Below, in pieces: positions 7,088 to 16,100 of a stretch of DNA of 21,347 nt. The first letter of the stretch is position 1, and each line of letters begins with the position of its first letter. The notes below the pieces were generated by a model. It did not search any database and was not told the DNA's origin. It saw only the letters and a list, made by a program, of their open reading frames with translations. A program made the translations under genes and the position numbers. Origin of the DNA: Oscillospiraceae bacterium (GTDB lineage: Bacteria > Bacillota > Clostridia > Oscillospirales > Oscillospiraceae). The DNA lies in contig JAGAMQ010000160.1 in assembly GCA_017624645.1 (NCBI GenBank), positions 1-21,347 of the forward strand, given 5' to 3'.

Positions 7088-8296
7088 ATGTCTTGTTTTT
7101 TTCCTGGGAACATTCTTCTGCCAAAGGATGTTTCCTATGAAAAATGGGCAGTGATCGCATGTGATCAGTTTACCTCTGATGCTTCCTATTGGGAACGGGT
7201 TGCTGAAACAGCGAAGGATGTGCCCTCTGCATATCATCTTGTGTTTCCTGAGATTTATCTTGAAGACCGTCCTGCTGAGCGTATCGGGGTAATTGCCGAT
7301 AATATGAAGAATTATCTTGCCCAGGGCGTATTCCAGGAATATCCCCATTCCTTTGTTTATGTGGAAAGGACGCTTCTGGACGGATCCATCCGACCCGGTA
7401 TTGTGGGACTTATTGATCTGGAGCAATATCATTATGACCCTGCGCTGAAACCCGCTATCGGTGCAACAGAGCAAACGGTTCTGGAGCGTGTTCCCCCCAG
7501 AATTGCTGTGCGCAGAGAAGCGGACCTTGAATTTCCCCATGTGATTCTTTTCTGCAACGATGCAGATGACCGGTTGATCGCCCCCATACAGCAAAGTAAA
7601 TCCTCACTGAAGAAGCTTTATGATTTCATGCTCATGGAAGAAGGCGGTCACATCGCCGGATGGCTGATTTCCGGAAGTGAGGCAGACTGTCTGCAGGAAC
7701 AGATCGATGGGTATTTGCGTAAGGCACGAGGCGCTGCGTTGCTGGTTGCTGACGGAAACCATTCCTTGGTGACTGCAAAATGTTGGTATGAGGAACTGAA
7801 GAAAAACAATCCCGGTAAAGATCTTTCTGATCATCCTGCAAGATACGCACTAGTGGAGCTTGAAAATATTCTCGATCCCTCGGTGGTATTTGAGCCTATT
7901 CACCGCGTTATCTTTGATACAAATGTGGATAAACTTCTGTCGGATCTTCTGGAACTGTCTTCTCCCACAGGTACGCCTGTGGAATGGATTGCAGGGGATC
8001 GTAGAGGTACCGTTCATTTGAATGTTCCCAGCGGGCAGTTGCCTGTAGCAGTTCTTCAGAACTTCCTGGATGAATGGCTGAAAAATAATGAAGGTAAGAT
8101 CGACTATATACACGACACGGATGCCGTTGAGAAGTTCGCAGCGAACAGTAACACCCTTGGTTTGCTGTTGCCGGTGTTTGACAAGGCAGAGCTGTTTGCT
8201 TTTGGTGCATCGGGAAAAATTTTGCCCCGCAAGACTTTCTCGTTGGGTCACGGAAGAGAAAAGAGATATTATTTGGAAGGCAGAAAGATCAGATGA
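7088..8296 (+). CDS. DUF1015 family protein
   Basis: 402 residues, the usual length for DUF1015 proteins. The family pattern is visible: an N-terminal P-G-N-I-L-L-P-x-D motif followed by W-A-V-I-A-C-D-Q-F-T, and a conserved LLVADGNHSLVTAK segment with Asp222-Gly-Asn-His225, reminiscent of a catalytic or ligand-binding site. No signal peptide or membrane segment is seen, so it is cytosolic. The biochemical function of the family is not established. An upstream extension of the frame exists, but the ATG at 7088 has AGGAG eight bases upstream (7075-7079) and lies after the promoter. The stop codon overlaps the ispE start by four bases (ATGA), so the two proteins are probably made in step. Confidence 0.88.
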   Translation: MSCFFPGNILLPKDVSYEKWAVIACDQFTSDASYWERVAETAKDVPSAYHLVFPEIYLEDRPAERIGVIADNMKNYLAQGVFQEYPHSFVYVERTLLDGSIRPGIVGLIDLEQYHYDPALKPAIGATEQTVLERVPPRIAVRREADLEFPHVILFCNDADDRLIAPIQQSKSSLKKLYDFMLMEEGGHIAGWLISGSEADCLQEQIDGYLRKARGAALLVADGNHSLVTAKCWYEELKKNNPGKDLSDHPARYALVELENILDPSVVFEPIHRVIFDTNVDKLLSDLLELSSPTGTPVEWIAGDRRGTVHLNVPSGQLPVAVLQNFLDEWLKNNEGKIDYIHDTDAVEKFAANSNTLGLLLPVFDKAELFAFGASGKILPRKTFSLGHGREKRYYLEGRKIR

Positions 8297-9150
8297 TTAC
8301 TTTACATGAACCGGCGTATGCCAAGCTGAACCTTACATTGGATGTTTTGGGAAAAAGGGAGGACGGATATCACGATATCCGCAGTGTTATGCAGACCATC
8401 TCCCTGCGGGACGATGTACTCATCGAATTGGATACCGGCAAACCTTGGGTACTGGAGTGCACCGACGAAACGATCCCCTGTGACGAGAGTAATCTTGCAT
8501 GGAAGGCAGCGAAACTGTACTTGGATACTATGAACAAAGATCCCAATGGTATACGCATCCACATTACGAAGCGGATTCCTACACAGGCAGGACTGGGTGG
8601 CGGCAGCGCGGATGCAGCTGCAGTTCTTCGGGCACTCAATCGTCATTACGGGGACCCGCTGTCTATTTTGGCGTTGGCAGAGCTTGGTGCCGGCGTAGGC
8701 AGTGATGTACCTTTCTGCGTAATCGGCGGAACGGCTATGGCTGAGGGCAGGGGAGAACGGCTTCGCAAATTGCCCAATATGCCCGACTGCATCTTTGTTG
8801 TTTGCAAGCCGGATTTTGTTGCTTCCACTCCGGAGCTGTATCGAAGGCTGGATGAATCTGTAATAGGCAAAAGACCCGACAGTCAGCTGATGGAAAGTGC
8901 ATTGCTGGCAGGAGACCTCGGCAAGGTTGCTGTAAATCTGTGTAATGTATTTGATCCTTTGGTTACTGCGGAACACCTTGAGATGAACTATATCAAATCC
9001 ATCTTTAACAGCTACGGATCCATCGGCCAGCAGATGACCGGTTCCGGTTCGGCAGTTTACGCCATTGTAACAGAGTTTGAATATGCCGCAGTAATCTGTA
9101 ATATGCTGAAAGAAAACTATCCTCAGGTGTTTATTGCCAAACCTGTATAA
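8293..9150 (+). CDS. ispE: 4-diphosphocytidyl-2-C-methyl-D-erythritol kinase
   Basis: 285 residues, the normal length. A GHMP-family kinase that phosphorylates CDP-methylerythritol with ATP in the methylerythritol phosphate route to isoprenoids, in the cytosol. The N-terminal AYAKLNLTLDVLG motif contains the substrate-binding Lys11, the GHMP phosphate loop PTQAGLGGGSADAAA spans about 96-110, and GVGSDVPFC carries the catalytic Asp138. The C-terminal MTGSGSAVYAIV glycine motif is present. All key residues are intact, so it should be active. Start ATG overlaps the DUF1015 stop (ATGA). Gram-positive genomes often place ispE near housekeeping or sporulation genes; here spoIIR follows after 52 bases. 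Confidence 0.96.
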   Translation: MITLHEPAYAKLNLTLDVLGKREDGYHDIRSVMQTISLRDDVLIELDTGKPWVLECTDETIPCDESNLAWKAAKLYLDTMNKDPNGIRIHITKRIPTQAGLGGGSADAAAVLRALNRHYGDPLSILALAELGAGVGSDVPFCVIGGTAMAEGRGERLRKLPNMPDCIFVVCKPDFVASTPELYRRLDESVIGKRPDSQLMESALLAGDLGKVAVNLCNVFDPLVTAEHLEMNYIKSIFNSYGSIGQQMTGSGSAVYAIVTEFEYAAVICNMLKENYPQVFIAKPV

Positions 9151-9173
9151 TTTTTGAGAATACCGTCCATACT
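9145..9173 (+). promoter_or_regulatory. Candidate sigma-F/sigma-G-type promoter for spoIIR
   Basis: GTATA (9145-9149), 15 bases, then GTCCATACT (9165-9173) resembles the forespore sigma-F consensus GyATA-N15-GGnnAnAnT with one mismatch among the fixed positions of the second box. Transcription would start near 9180, inside the loop of the hairpin at 9162-9196. In Bacillus subtilis spoIIR is sigma-F dependent, which fits. Judged by eye. Confidence 0.5.
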
Positions 9174-9198
9174 GATAGTATTTCAGTATGGACGGTGT
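9160..9198 (+). promoter_or_regulatory. 14-bp perfect hairpin sequestering the spoIIR initiation region
   Basis: ACCGTCCATACTGA (9162-9175) pairs perfectly with TCAGTATGGACGGT (9183-9196) across a seven-base loop, and U-G and A-U pairs can extend it to 16 bp. The 3' arm contains the ATG at 9188 and the weak ribosome-binding site GGACGG (9190-9195) of the ATG at 9203. There is no proper T run after it, so it is a poor terminator. Confidence 0.7.
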
Positions 9199-9202
9199 CT
9201 TT

Positions 9203-9802
9203 ATGAAGAAAACAGCAAAATTTTTATGGTGTGTTGTGTTTGTCGTGACATTGGGTGTGGTAGGCGCTTTGATTGCCGATATGCAGTACTTGCAGGAAAA
9301 TGTAGTGCGTCTTCATGTCCGTGCAAATTCAGACAGTGCAGAAGATCAGCTTGAGAAGCTTGCCGTCAGAGATGAGTTGCTTTCATACCTTTCTATGCCA
9401 GCAACAGAATTTAAGACGGCACAGGATGCAAAAGCGTATTTACAGGAAAACTTACATGAATATGAGGATCGTATCAACAGTTATCTGCTGGAACAGGGCT
9501 CTTCTCATCAGGCAAAGTTAATTATGCGAAGGGAAGCCTTTGACACCCGCAATTATGAAAGCTTCCGGCTTCCTGCCGGGATTTATGATTCCTTGGTTGT
9601 ACAGATCGGAAGCGGTGTAGGACAGAACTGGTGGTGCGTTGTTTTTCCTTCGTTGTGCTTGCAGGACTTCTATACTGCAGCCGCTGCCGTGGATATGGAC
9701 ACAGATATGCAGAATACCCTTACAGGAGGCAACGGTTATCAGGTGAGGTTCTTTCTGCTGGAATGTCTTGGAAAACTGGAGAATTTCTTTTATAAATCAT
9801 GA
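9203..9802 (+). CDS. spoIIR: Stage II sporulation protein R
   Basis: 199 residues from this start. A hydrophobic segment (about 7-27) acts as a signal or anchor, followed by the SpoIIR signatures VVRLHVRANSDSAEDQ and, later, GVGQNWWCVVFPSLC. SpoIIR is made in the forespore under sigma-F, is exported to the intermembrane space and triggers SpoIIGA to process pro-sigma-E in the mother cell. This is a strong marker of endospore formation. An in-frame ATG at 9188 would add five residues (MDGVF). I prefer 9203 because it gives a typical MKK signal start and has GGACGG, a weak ribosome-binding site, seven bases upstream. The initiation region lies in a stable hairpin. Confidence 0.92.
   Translation: MKKTAKFLWCVVFVVTLGVVGALIADMQYLQENVVRLHVRANSDSAEDQLEKLAVRDELLSYLSMPATEFKTAQDAKAYLQENLHEYEDRINSYLLEQGSSHQAKLIMRREAFDTRNYESFRLPAGIYDSLVVQIGSGVGQNWWCVVFPSLCLQDFYTAAAAVDMDTDMQNTLTGGNGYQVRFFLLECLGKLENFFYKS
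9768..9796 (+). promoter_or_regulatory. Candidate promoter for addB-addA inside the end of spoIIR
   Basis: TTGGAA (9768-9773) and TATAAA (9791-9796) are 17 bases apart, with a start near 9803 and a leader of about 60 bases. A second possibility is the extended -10 TGATATGAT at 9831-9839, but its start would fall within the addB ribosome-binding site and it has no good -35. addAB is expected to need a vegetative promoter because spoIIR should be forespore-specific. Confidence 0.4.
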
Positions 9803-9862
9803 ATTTGTCCTGTTAATAAGACAGTATTTGTGATATGATAGGCAAAAGGAGTGTGATGCGTC

Positions 9863-12800
9863 ATGCTGAAGCTTTTATTGGGCAGGGATTGGGTTGCAAA
9901 TCGCAGCATGATCCTTGACCTGGTTGCCAAGGATATCCAGGCCCGCCAGGGGAACAGAATCCTTATGGTCCCGGAACTGATCAGTCATGATACAGAGCGC
10001 CGTCTTTGCGCTGCAGGTGGTCAGACAACAAGCCGTTATGCGGAGGTGCTGACGTTTACCCGGCTTGCCAATCGGGTGGCTGACACATTAGGTCATGCCG
10101 CGCAGGAATGTCTGGACAACGGCGGTCGTGTGGTAGCTATGGCCAGCGCTGTCCAACAGGTGCTCAGTAAGCTTAAGGCGTACGCCGCCGTTGCTACGCA
10201 GCCGGAGTTTTATGTAAGTCTTTTAGACGCTGTGGATGAGTTTAAGCGTTGTTGTATTACCCCTGGGGATCTGGTATTTGCCTCCCGGCAAACCAGCGGA
10301 AGCCTTGCGCAAAAGCTCGAGGAGCTGTCGCTGGTGCTGGAGGCGTACGACGGTATTTGCTCCCGTGGCAGGCGTGATCCGCAGGATCAGATGTCCTGGC
10401 TTTTGGAGGAACTTACCGGCAGCGATTATGCCAGTGAGCATGTGTTCTACATAGAAGGTTTTCCGGACTTTACCCGTCAGCATATGGCTATTCTGGAGCA
10501 TCTGATTTGCGCATCCGGATCTGTCACAGTCAGTCTGAACTGTGATGCCCCAGACTCCCGTCAGCTGGCATTTGAACAGGCAGGAAAGACTGCCCTTGAA
10601 CTCTTGAAAATTGCGCAAAAACACGCAATTCCATACCAGATTGAGGAAGTCCGGGAAGAGCGATCTGAGTTGAGCGCGCTTCGTGACCGTTTGTTCCAGG
10701 GTAACACAAAAGAGGTATCCTGCAGTGCATTAACTGTTTTTCAGGCAGATTCTCTTTACCAGGAATGTAACGCCGCGGCAGAACGGATTATGGCGCTGGT
10801 TCGCAGCGGTGACCGATATCGTGACATTAGTGTTGTATGTGCGGATATGCCGCAATACAGCAGCATGCTGCAGATGGTTTTTTCCCGATGTAATATCCCT
10901 GCGTACATTTCCGGAACAGAGAGTGTGCTGGACAGACCGGTTATGGCGACAGTTTTGTCCGCTTTGGATGCGGCACTGGGCGGTTTCGATCGGGATGAGG
11001 TCCTTCGTTATATGAAATCCGCCTTATCGCCCATCCCAAACGAGATTTGTGATTCCTTGGAGAATTACTGTATTCTTTGGGGAATACACGGCGTCCAATG
11101 GACACAACCTTTCACCAAAAATCCCGACGGTTTGACAGAAAACTGGACAGACGACGCGTTAACCCGGCTTTCTTCTTTGGAGGAAGCAAGGGAGGCTTTG
11201 ATAAAGCCGCTTCAACAAATGCGCACTGAATTTGCCGGTTCGGCGAATCTCGGTCAGCAGATTTTGGCATTGTATCGTTTTTTAGAGGAGATCTGTCTTG
11301 CTGAAAGGCTGGACAAATTGGCCAATGAACTGGATGATGAGGGAGATTTCCGCAGCGCACAGATCCTGCATCAGCTTTGGGACATCCTGCTAAATGCCCT
11401 GGAGCAGATGTACGATGTCATGGAAAATTCTCCCTGGAATCCTGATACATTTCCCAGACTGTTCCGTATGTTACTGGATCAATATGATGTGGGAACCATC
11501 CCGCATGTTTTGGATGCTGTGACTGTAGGACCTGTGAATTCTATGCGCTGTCAGGAAACAAAGCATTTGATCGTCCTGGGCGCATTGGAAGGGTCCCTCC
11601 CGGCATACAGCAGCGCCAAAGGTGTTTTGACGGAACAGGACAGGACAACCCTTTGTTCGGTAGGTCTTCCCCTGGCAGGGGGATGCGCAGAGGCACTGCA
11701 GGGTGAGTTTGCGGAGATATACGGTGTATTTTGCGGTGCAAGAGAAACTGTGTGTGTTAGCTGCCCAGGAGGACAGCCTTCTTATCTCTACCAGCGCCTT
11801 AAAGAACTTGCCGGCACTGAAAAACGCCTTTCTCCCACCTTGGGGGCGGCGTTATGCGATCCCTTTGAAGCTGCGGCATATCTGTCAAGATGGAATGGTG
11901 AGCAGGAAGCCCAGTCCTTGGGCCTGAACGAGAGCTATCAGAAAGTTTGTTACCACAAAAACTTTCTTCGCGGCACAATTTCTTTTGAGAATGTACAAAA
12001 GCTGTACGGAAAATGTCTTCGACTTTCGGTATCGCAAATCGATCAACACGCTGTCTGTAAACTCTCCTATTTCTTACGCTATGGCCTTAAGGCCAAGGAA
12101 CGCAAGCAGGTAGAGGTGGATCCGGCTGAGTTTGGTACATATGTCCATGACGTTTTGGAAAACACATTCCGGCAGGTGATGCAGCTGGGAGGCTTTCGAG
12201 CTGTCAGTGTGGAGAAAATAATAGAAATAGCCGCTGAAGCTTCCGAAAAATATCAAAAGACGCACTTTGCTGCCATGGATTCGGCAAGAACCACCTATTT
12301 GTTCCAGCGCAATTACAAGGAGTTGGAATGGATCGTCAGAGAGCTTTGGGATGAGCTTCGTCAAAGTGAATTCATTCCTGCTTACTTCGAGCTGCGATTT
12401 GATGAAGGGGGAGATCAGCCATCCATTCCGATACATGGAGAAAAGATGGATGGATTCCTTCGGGGTGTGGTGGATCGGGCCGATATATGGAGGAACGGCC
12501 AACAGCAGTTTTTGCGAATTGTTGACTATAAGACCGGAAAAAAAGAGTTTGATTACTGTGATATTCTCAACGGTGTGGGTTTGCAGATGCTTCTTTACCT
12601 GTTTGCATTGGAAAGCGCCGGAGACCCCCACTTGGGAGTATGTTTGCCTGCCGGTGTGCAGTATTTCCCCGCAAGGGTGCCAATGATCCAAACATCCGGC
12701 GCGGATGCTTCCTGGGAAAAAGACCGGGCAGATAAGTGGAAGCGCAGCGGTTTGCTCTTGGGTGAGGATGCTGTGCTGTACGCCATGGAACCGGTGGAAA

Positions 12801-13108
12801 AGCCAAAAAGGATGCATTATTCCCGGAATAAAGACGGAGAGATTTCCGGCATGTTGGCAACCAGAACACAGTTTGGTCAGCTGAAAAAATATGTATACCT
12901 GCTCTTAAAACGGCTTGTAGACAATATTTGCCAGGGTGATGTGGAGCCGGATCCGTATATGCGCGGAAGCAGCTTCAGTGCCTGTAAGTACTGTCCGTAC
13001 CATCAGGTTTGTCACCCGGCGAACGTAGAGAATGTGCGCAATTTTAAAACCGTATCCGCAGAGAGATTTTGGCAGGATATCGAACAGGAGGTGAAGGATA
13101 ATGGCTGA
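9863..13108 (+). CDS. addB: ATP-dependent helicase/nuclease subunit AddB (no Walker A motif)
   Basis: 1081 residues, close to the family length. AddB with AddA forms the double-strand-break resecting helicase-nuclease of Firmicutes. The N-terminus aligns with known AddB (LLLGRDWVANRSMI, then RILMVPELIS), but the GRxGxGKT nucleotide-binding loop is replaced by GRDWVANR, so this subunit should not bind ATP there. The C-terminal RecB-type nuclease is intact: Asp871 in GVVDRAD, and Asp888 and Lys890 in VDYKTGK. It is framed by iron-sulphur cysteines Cys732, Cys1041, Cys1044 and Cys1050, matching the C...CxxCxxxxxC pattern of the AddB 4Fe-4S cluster. The start ATG has GGAG eleven bases upstream; other upstream ATGs are out of frame. 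The stop overlaps addA by eight bases. Confidence 0.95.
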   Translation: MLKLLLGRDWVANRSMILDLVAKDIQARQGNRILMVPELISHDTERRLCAAGGQTTSRYAEVLTFTRLANRVADTLGHAAQECLDNGGRVVAMASAVQQVLSKLKAYAAVATQPEFYVSLLDAVDEFKRCCITPGDLVFASRQTSGSLAQKLEELSLVLEAYDGICSRGRRDPQDQMSWLLEELTGSDYASEHVFYIEGFPDFTRQHMAILEHLICASGSVTVSLNCDAPDSRQLAFEQAGKTALELLKIAQKHAIPYQIEEVREERSELSALRDRLFQGNTKEVSCSALTVFQADSLYQECNAAAERIMALVRSGDRYRDISVVCADMPQYSSMLQMVFSRCNIPAYISGTESVLDRPVMATVLSALDAALGGFDRDEVLRYMKSALSPIPNEICDSLENYCILWGIHGVQWTQPFTKNPDGLTENWTDDALTRLSSLEEAREALIKPLQQMRTEFAGSANLGQQILALYRFLEEICLAERLDKLANELDDEGDFRSAQILHQLWDILLNALEQMYDVMENSPWNPDTFPRLFRMLLDQYDVGTIPHVLDAVTVGPVNSMRCQETKHLIVLGALEGSLPAYSSAKGVLTEQDRTTLCSVGLPLAGGCAEALQGEFAEIYGVFCGARETVCVSCPGGQPSYLYQRLKELAGTEKRLSPTLGAALCDPFEAAAYLSRWNGEQEAQSLGLNESYQKVCYHKNFLRGTISFENVQKLYGKCLRLSVSQIDQHAVCKLSYFLRYGLKAKERKQVEVDPAEFGTYVHDVLENTFRQVMQLGGFRAVSVEKIIEIAAEASEKYQKTHFAAMDSARTTYLFQRNYKELEWIVRELWDELRQSEFIPAYFELRFDEGGDQPSIPIHGEKMDGFLRGVVDRADIWRNGQQQFLRIVDYKTGKKEFDYCDILNGVGLQMLLYLFALESAGDPHLGVCLPAGVQYFPARVPMIQTSGADASWEKDRADKWKRSGLLLGEDAVLYAMEPVEKPKRMHYSRNKDGEISGMLATRTQFGQLKKYVYLLLKRLVDNICQGDVEPDPYMRGSSFSACKYCPYHQVCHPANVENVRNFKTVSAERFWQDIEQEVKDNG

Positions 13109-16100
13109 AAAATTGACACCTGCACAGCATGATGCTGTCTATGACCGGGGAGGCAATCTGCTTGTTTCTGCAGCTGCGGGCTCCGGTAAGACAAAAGTGC
13201 TGGTAGACCGCTTAATGACCTATATCACCGATCCCCATGATTCTGCCAATATTGACGATTTTTTGATCATTACCTACACTCAGGCTGCGGCAGCAGAGCT
13301 TCGGGGAAAAATCGCAAAAAAGCTGTCTGAGCATATTGCACGGGACCCCGGGAACCGCCACCTTCAACGGCAGACACAGCGGTTGTATATGGCTAACATC
13401 TCCACGGTACACTCCTTTTGCAAAGACCTGCTTAAGGATTATGCCTATCGTATAGACATTCCGGCTGATTTTCGTGTAGCGGATGAAAATGAGTGCGTGG
13501 AATTGAAAGACAAAGCTATGCAGGCGGTTCTGGAGGAAGCGTATAATATCATGGCGGATTGCCCAGAGCTTGCCGCATTTTTGGATAGTCAGGGTCTATC
13601 CAGAGACGACCATCTGATTCCTGACATTATCCATCTGACCTATCAAAGCTCAAGATGCCATCTGGATCCGGACCTGTGGCTTGAGAAATGTCTGGAAATG
13701 GCGGATGTTTCGGAAATTACGGACGCATCCCAAACCCCATGGGGAGCGTTTATGATGGAGGAGCTACGGGCATTTTTACAACTTCAAATAAATGTTTATC
13801 AGCGATGTGCAGATGCTGCCCAGAAATATCCCTCTATGGAAAAGACGGCGCTTTTATGCCGATCCTGTGCTGACCAGCTGTGTGCGTTAAAGGATAGTAC
13901 CACCTGGGAACAACTGCTTGGTCGTAAGGAGATCGATTACGGCAGACTCGTAAAACCCAAGGATCCGGAGGCATTGGACCTTCACGAGACCATCAAGGAA
14001 TTGCGGGAAAGCTGTAAAAAAAAGTTGGCATCCAAGCTGGAACGGTACTGCGACAGCAACGACAGAATCCTGTTTGATATTGCGTCATCTGAACCTGCAA
14101 TGCGGGGCTTGGTACGGTTGGTCCGTAGTTTCGCTTTCGAGTACGCCAGGTTGAAAAAAGCTAGGCATGCACTGGATTTTAACGATCTGGAGCAGAGAAC
14201 GTTGGATCTCCTTTTGGGGAAAAAGCGTTCCGGTGCAACGGCGATCTCCTGTGAGGTCGCTGAGAAATACAGACAGATCATGGTGGATGAATACCAGGAT
14301 TCCAATGCGGTTCAGGATGCAATCTTCCATGTACTGACAAAGAAGCATAACAATTGCTTTATGGTTGGGGATGTAAAGCAGTCTATCTACCAGTTCCGTC
14401 TGGCAGATCCTGGGATATTCCTGCAAAAATACCATACCTATGCGCCTGTGGCAGAGGCACAGGCAGGTGAAGGCAGGAAAGTCCTCCTTAGCCACAACTT
14501 CCGTTCCTCGGAAGCAGTAATCGACGCTGTAAACGATGTTTTTTCTGTGTGTATGACAGAAAAAACCGGTGGTCTTAAATACGGGGAGGACGAGGCACTG
14601 CGTCTGTTTGTCCCCAAGCCCGTACAGTTGGATGATCCATCCGTTGAACTGTATGCAATTGATGTAGAAGAGGATACATACCTTACCGAGGCCAACTTTG
14701 TTGCAGGAAGGATCATGCAACTGCTGGATGGAAAACATATGATCTGTGATGGAGAGGGTGTTCGTCCCATCAGGCCTGAGGATATTGTAATTCTTTTACG
14801 CGCTCCGGGTTCCAGCGGTGAGATATTCCGTTTTGCCTTAGAAAATAGTGGAATTCCTTGTGTCAGTGAAAAAAACAGCATGTTCCAATCTGAAGAAATT
14901 GAGGTGCTTTGTTCGGTCCTTCAGACCATCAGCAATCCGTTGCAGGATATTCCGTTGATTGCAACACTCAGCAGCAGGATCTTCACATTTTCTTCCGACG
15001 ATCTTGCCCGTATCCGCAGCACCCGGAAGCATGGGCCATTTTATTATGCTCTGGAAAAAGACGATGCAGAAAAGTCCCAAAATTTCAGGCTTCTTTTATC
15101 GAAGCTTCGTAAGGAATCCGGGATGTGCAGCATCTCACAACTGATCAGCCGTGTTTTTGCTCTTACTAGGATCGACAGCATCTATGGTGCCATGGAGGAT
15201 GGATCGGCAAGAAAAGAGAATCTTCATGCATTTTATCAGCTTGCAGTATCCTTTGAGGTAAGCGGCAACAGCAGCCTTGACCAGTTCCTTGACTATCTAG
15301 TGGCTGTTTCCCTGCGGGGATTAAAAAAGGACGAAGAAGATACCCATGTAGGCGCGGTCTCCATTAAGAGTATTCACAAATCCAAGGGCCTTGAATACCC
15401 GGTTGTATTTCTGTGCGGATTATCCAAACGTTTCAACACCGAGGACCTGAAGGAACAGGTGTTTTGTGATAGCGAACTGGGTCTGGGGCTTGTTGCATCG
15501 GATATACAAAATCGTGTTATGTATCCAACCCTTTCCAAACACTCCATTCATATTAAAAAGACCGCGGATGCGGTCTCGGAAGAACTTCGTATTCTGTATG
15601 TAGCTATGACCAGGGCACGGGACAGGCTGATCATGACCTACGCCAACAACCACCTTGAAAAAAAACTATCCCAGCTGATTCGTTTTCGGGATCTTATGGG
15701 CAATGCTTATCTTTCCAACATTGCTGCCTGTGCCGGAGATTGGGTGCTTCTTGGTGCTGTTTACCGGCATGAGGCAGACGCACTATATCAATATGCCCAC
15801 AGACCGGATACTACAAAAAGCAGCAGACATCCATGGCTGATAAAGGTTATAAAGCCACAGGGACAGACGGGTGAAAGCTTGCAGCAGGATCCGACAGGTG
15901 ATGAACTTTCCCCAGAGGTTGTAGAAAGGATCAAGCAATCACTGAGCTATGCTTATCCATATCAACCGGCAACACAGACCCCGTCCAAGCAGACCGCAAC
16001 TCAGCTAAAAGGACGTTATAAGGACAGTGAGGTGGCAGAAGATTCCAAGGAATTGAGCCGCCGTCCGTATTATTGGAGAAAACCGTCCTTCCTAAGCAAG

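Noticed and set aside
9831..9839. Extended -10 TGATATGAT before addB
   Set aside because: No acceptable -35 at 16-18 bases and the predicted start would fall in the addB ribosome-binding site; the TTGGAA-17-TATAAA pair at 9768-9796 gives a normal leader.
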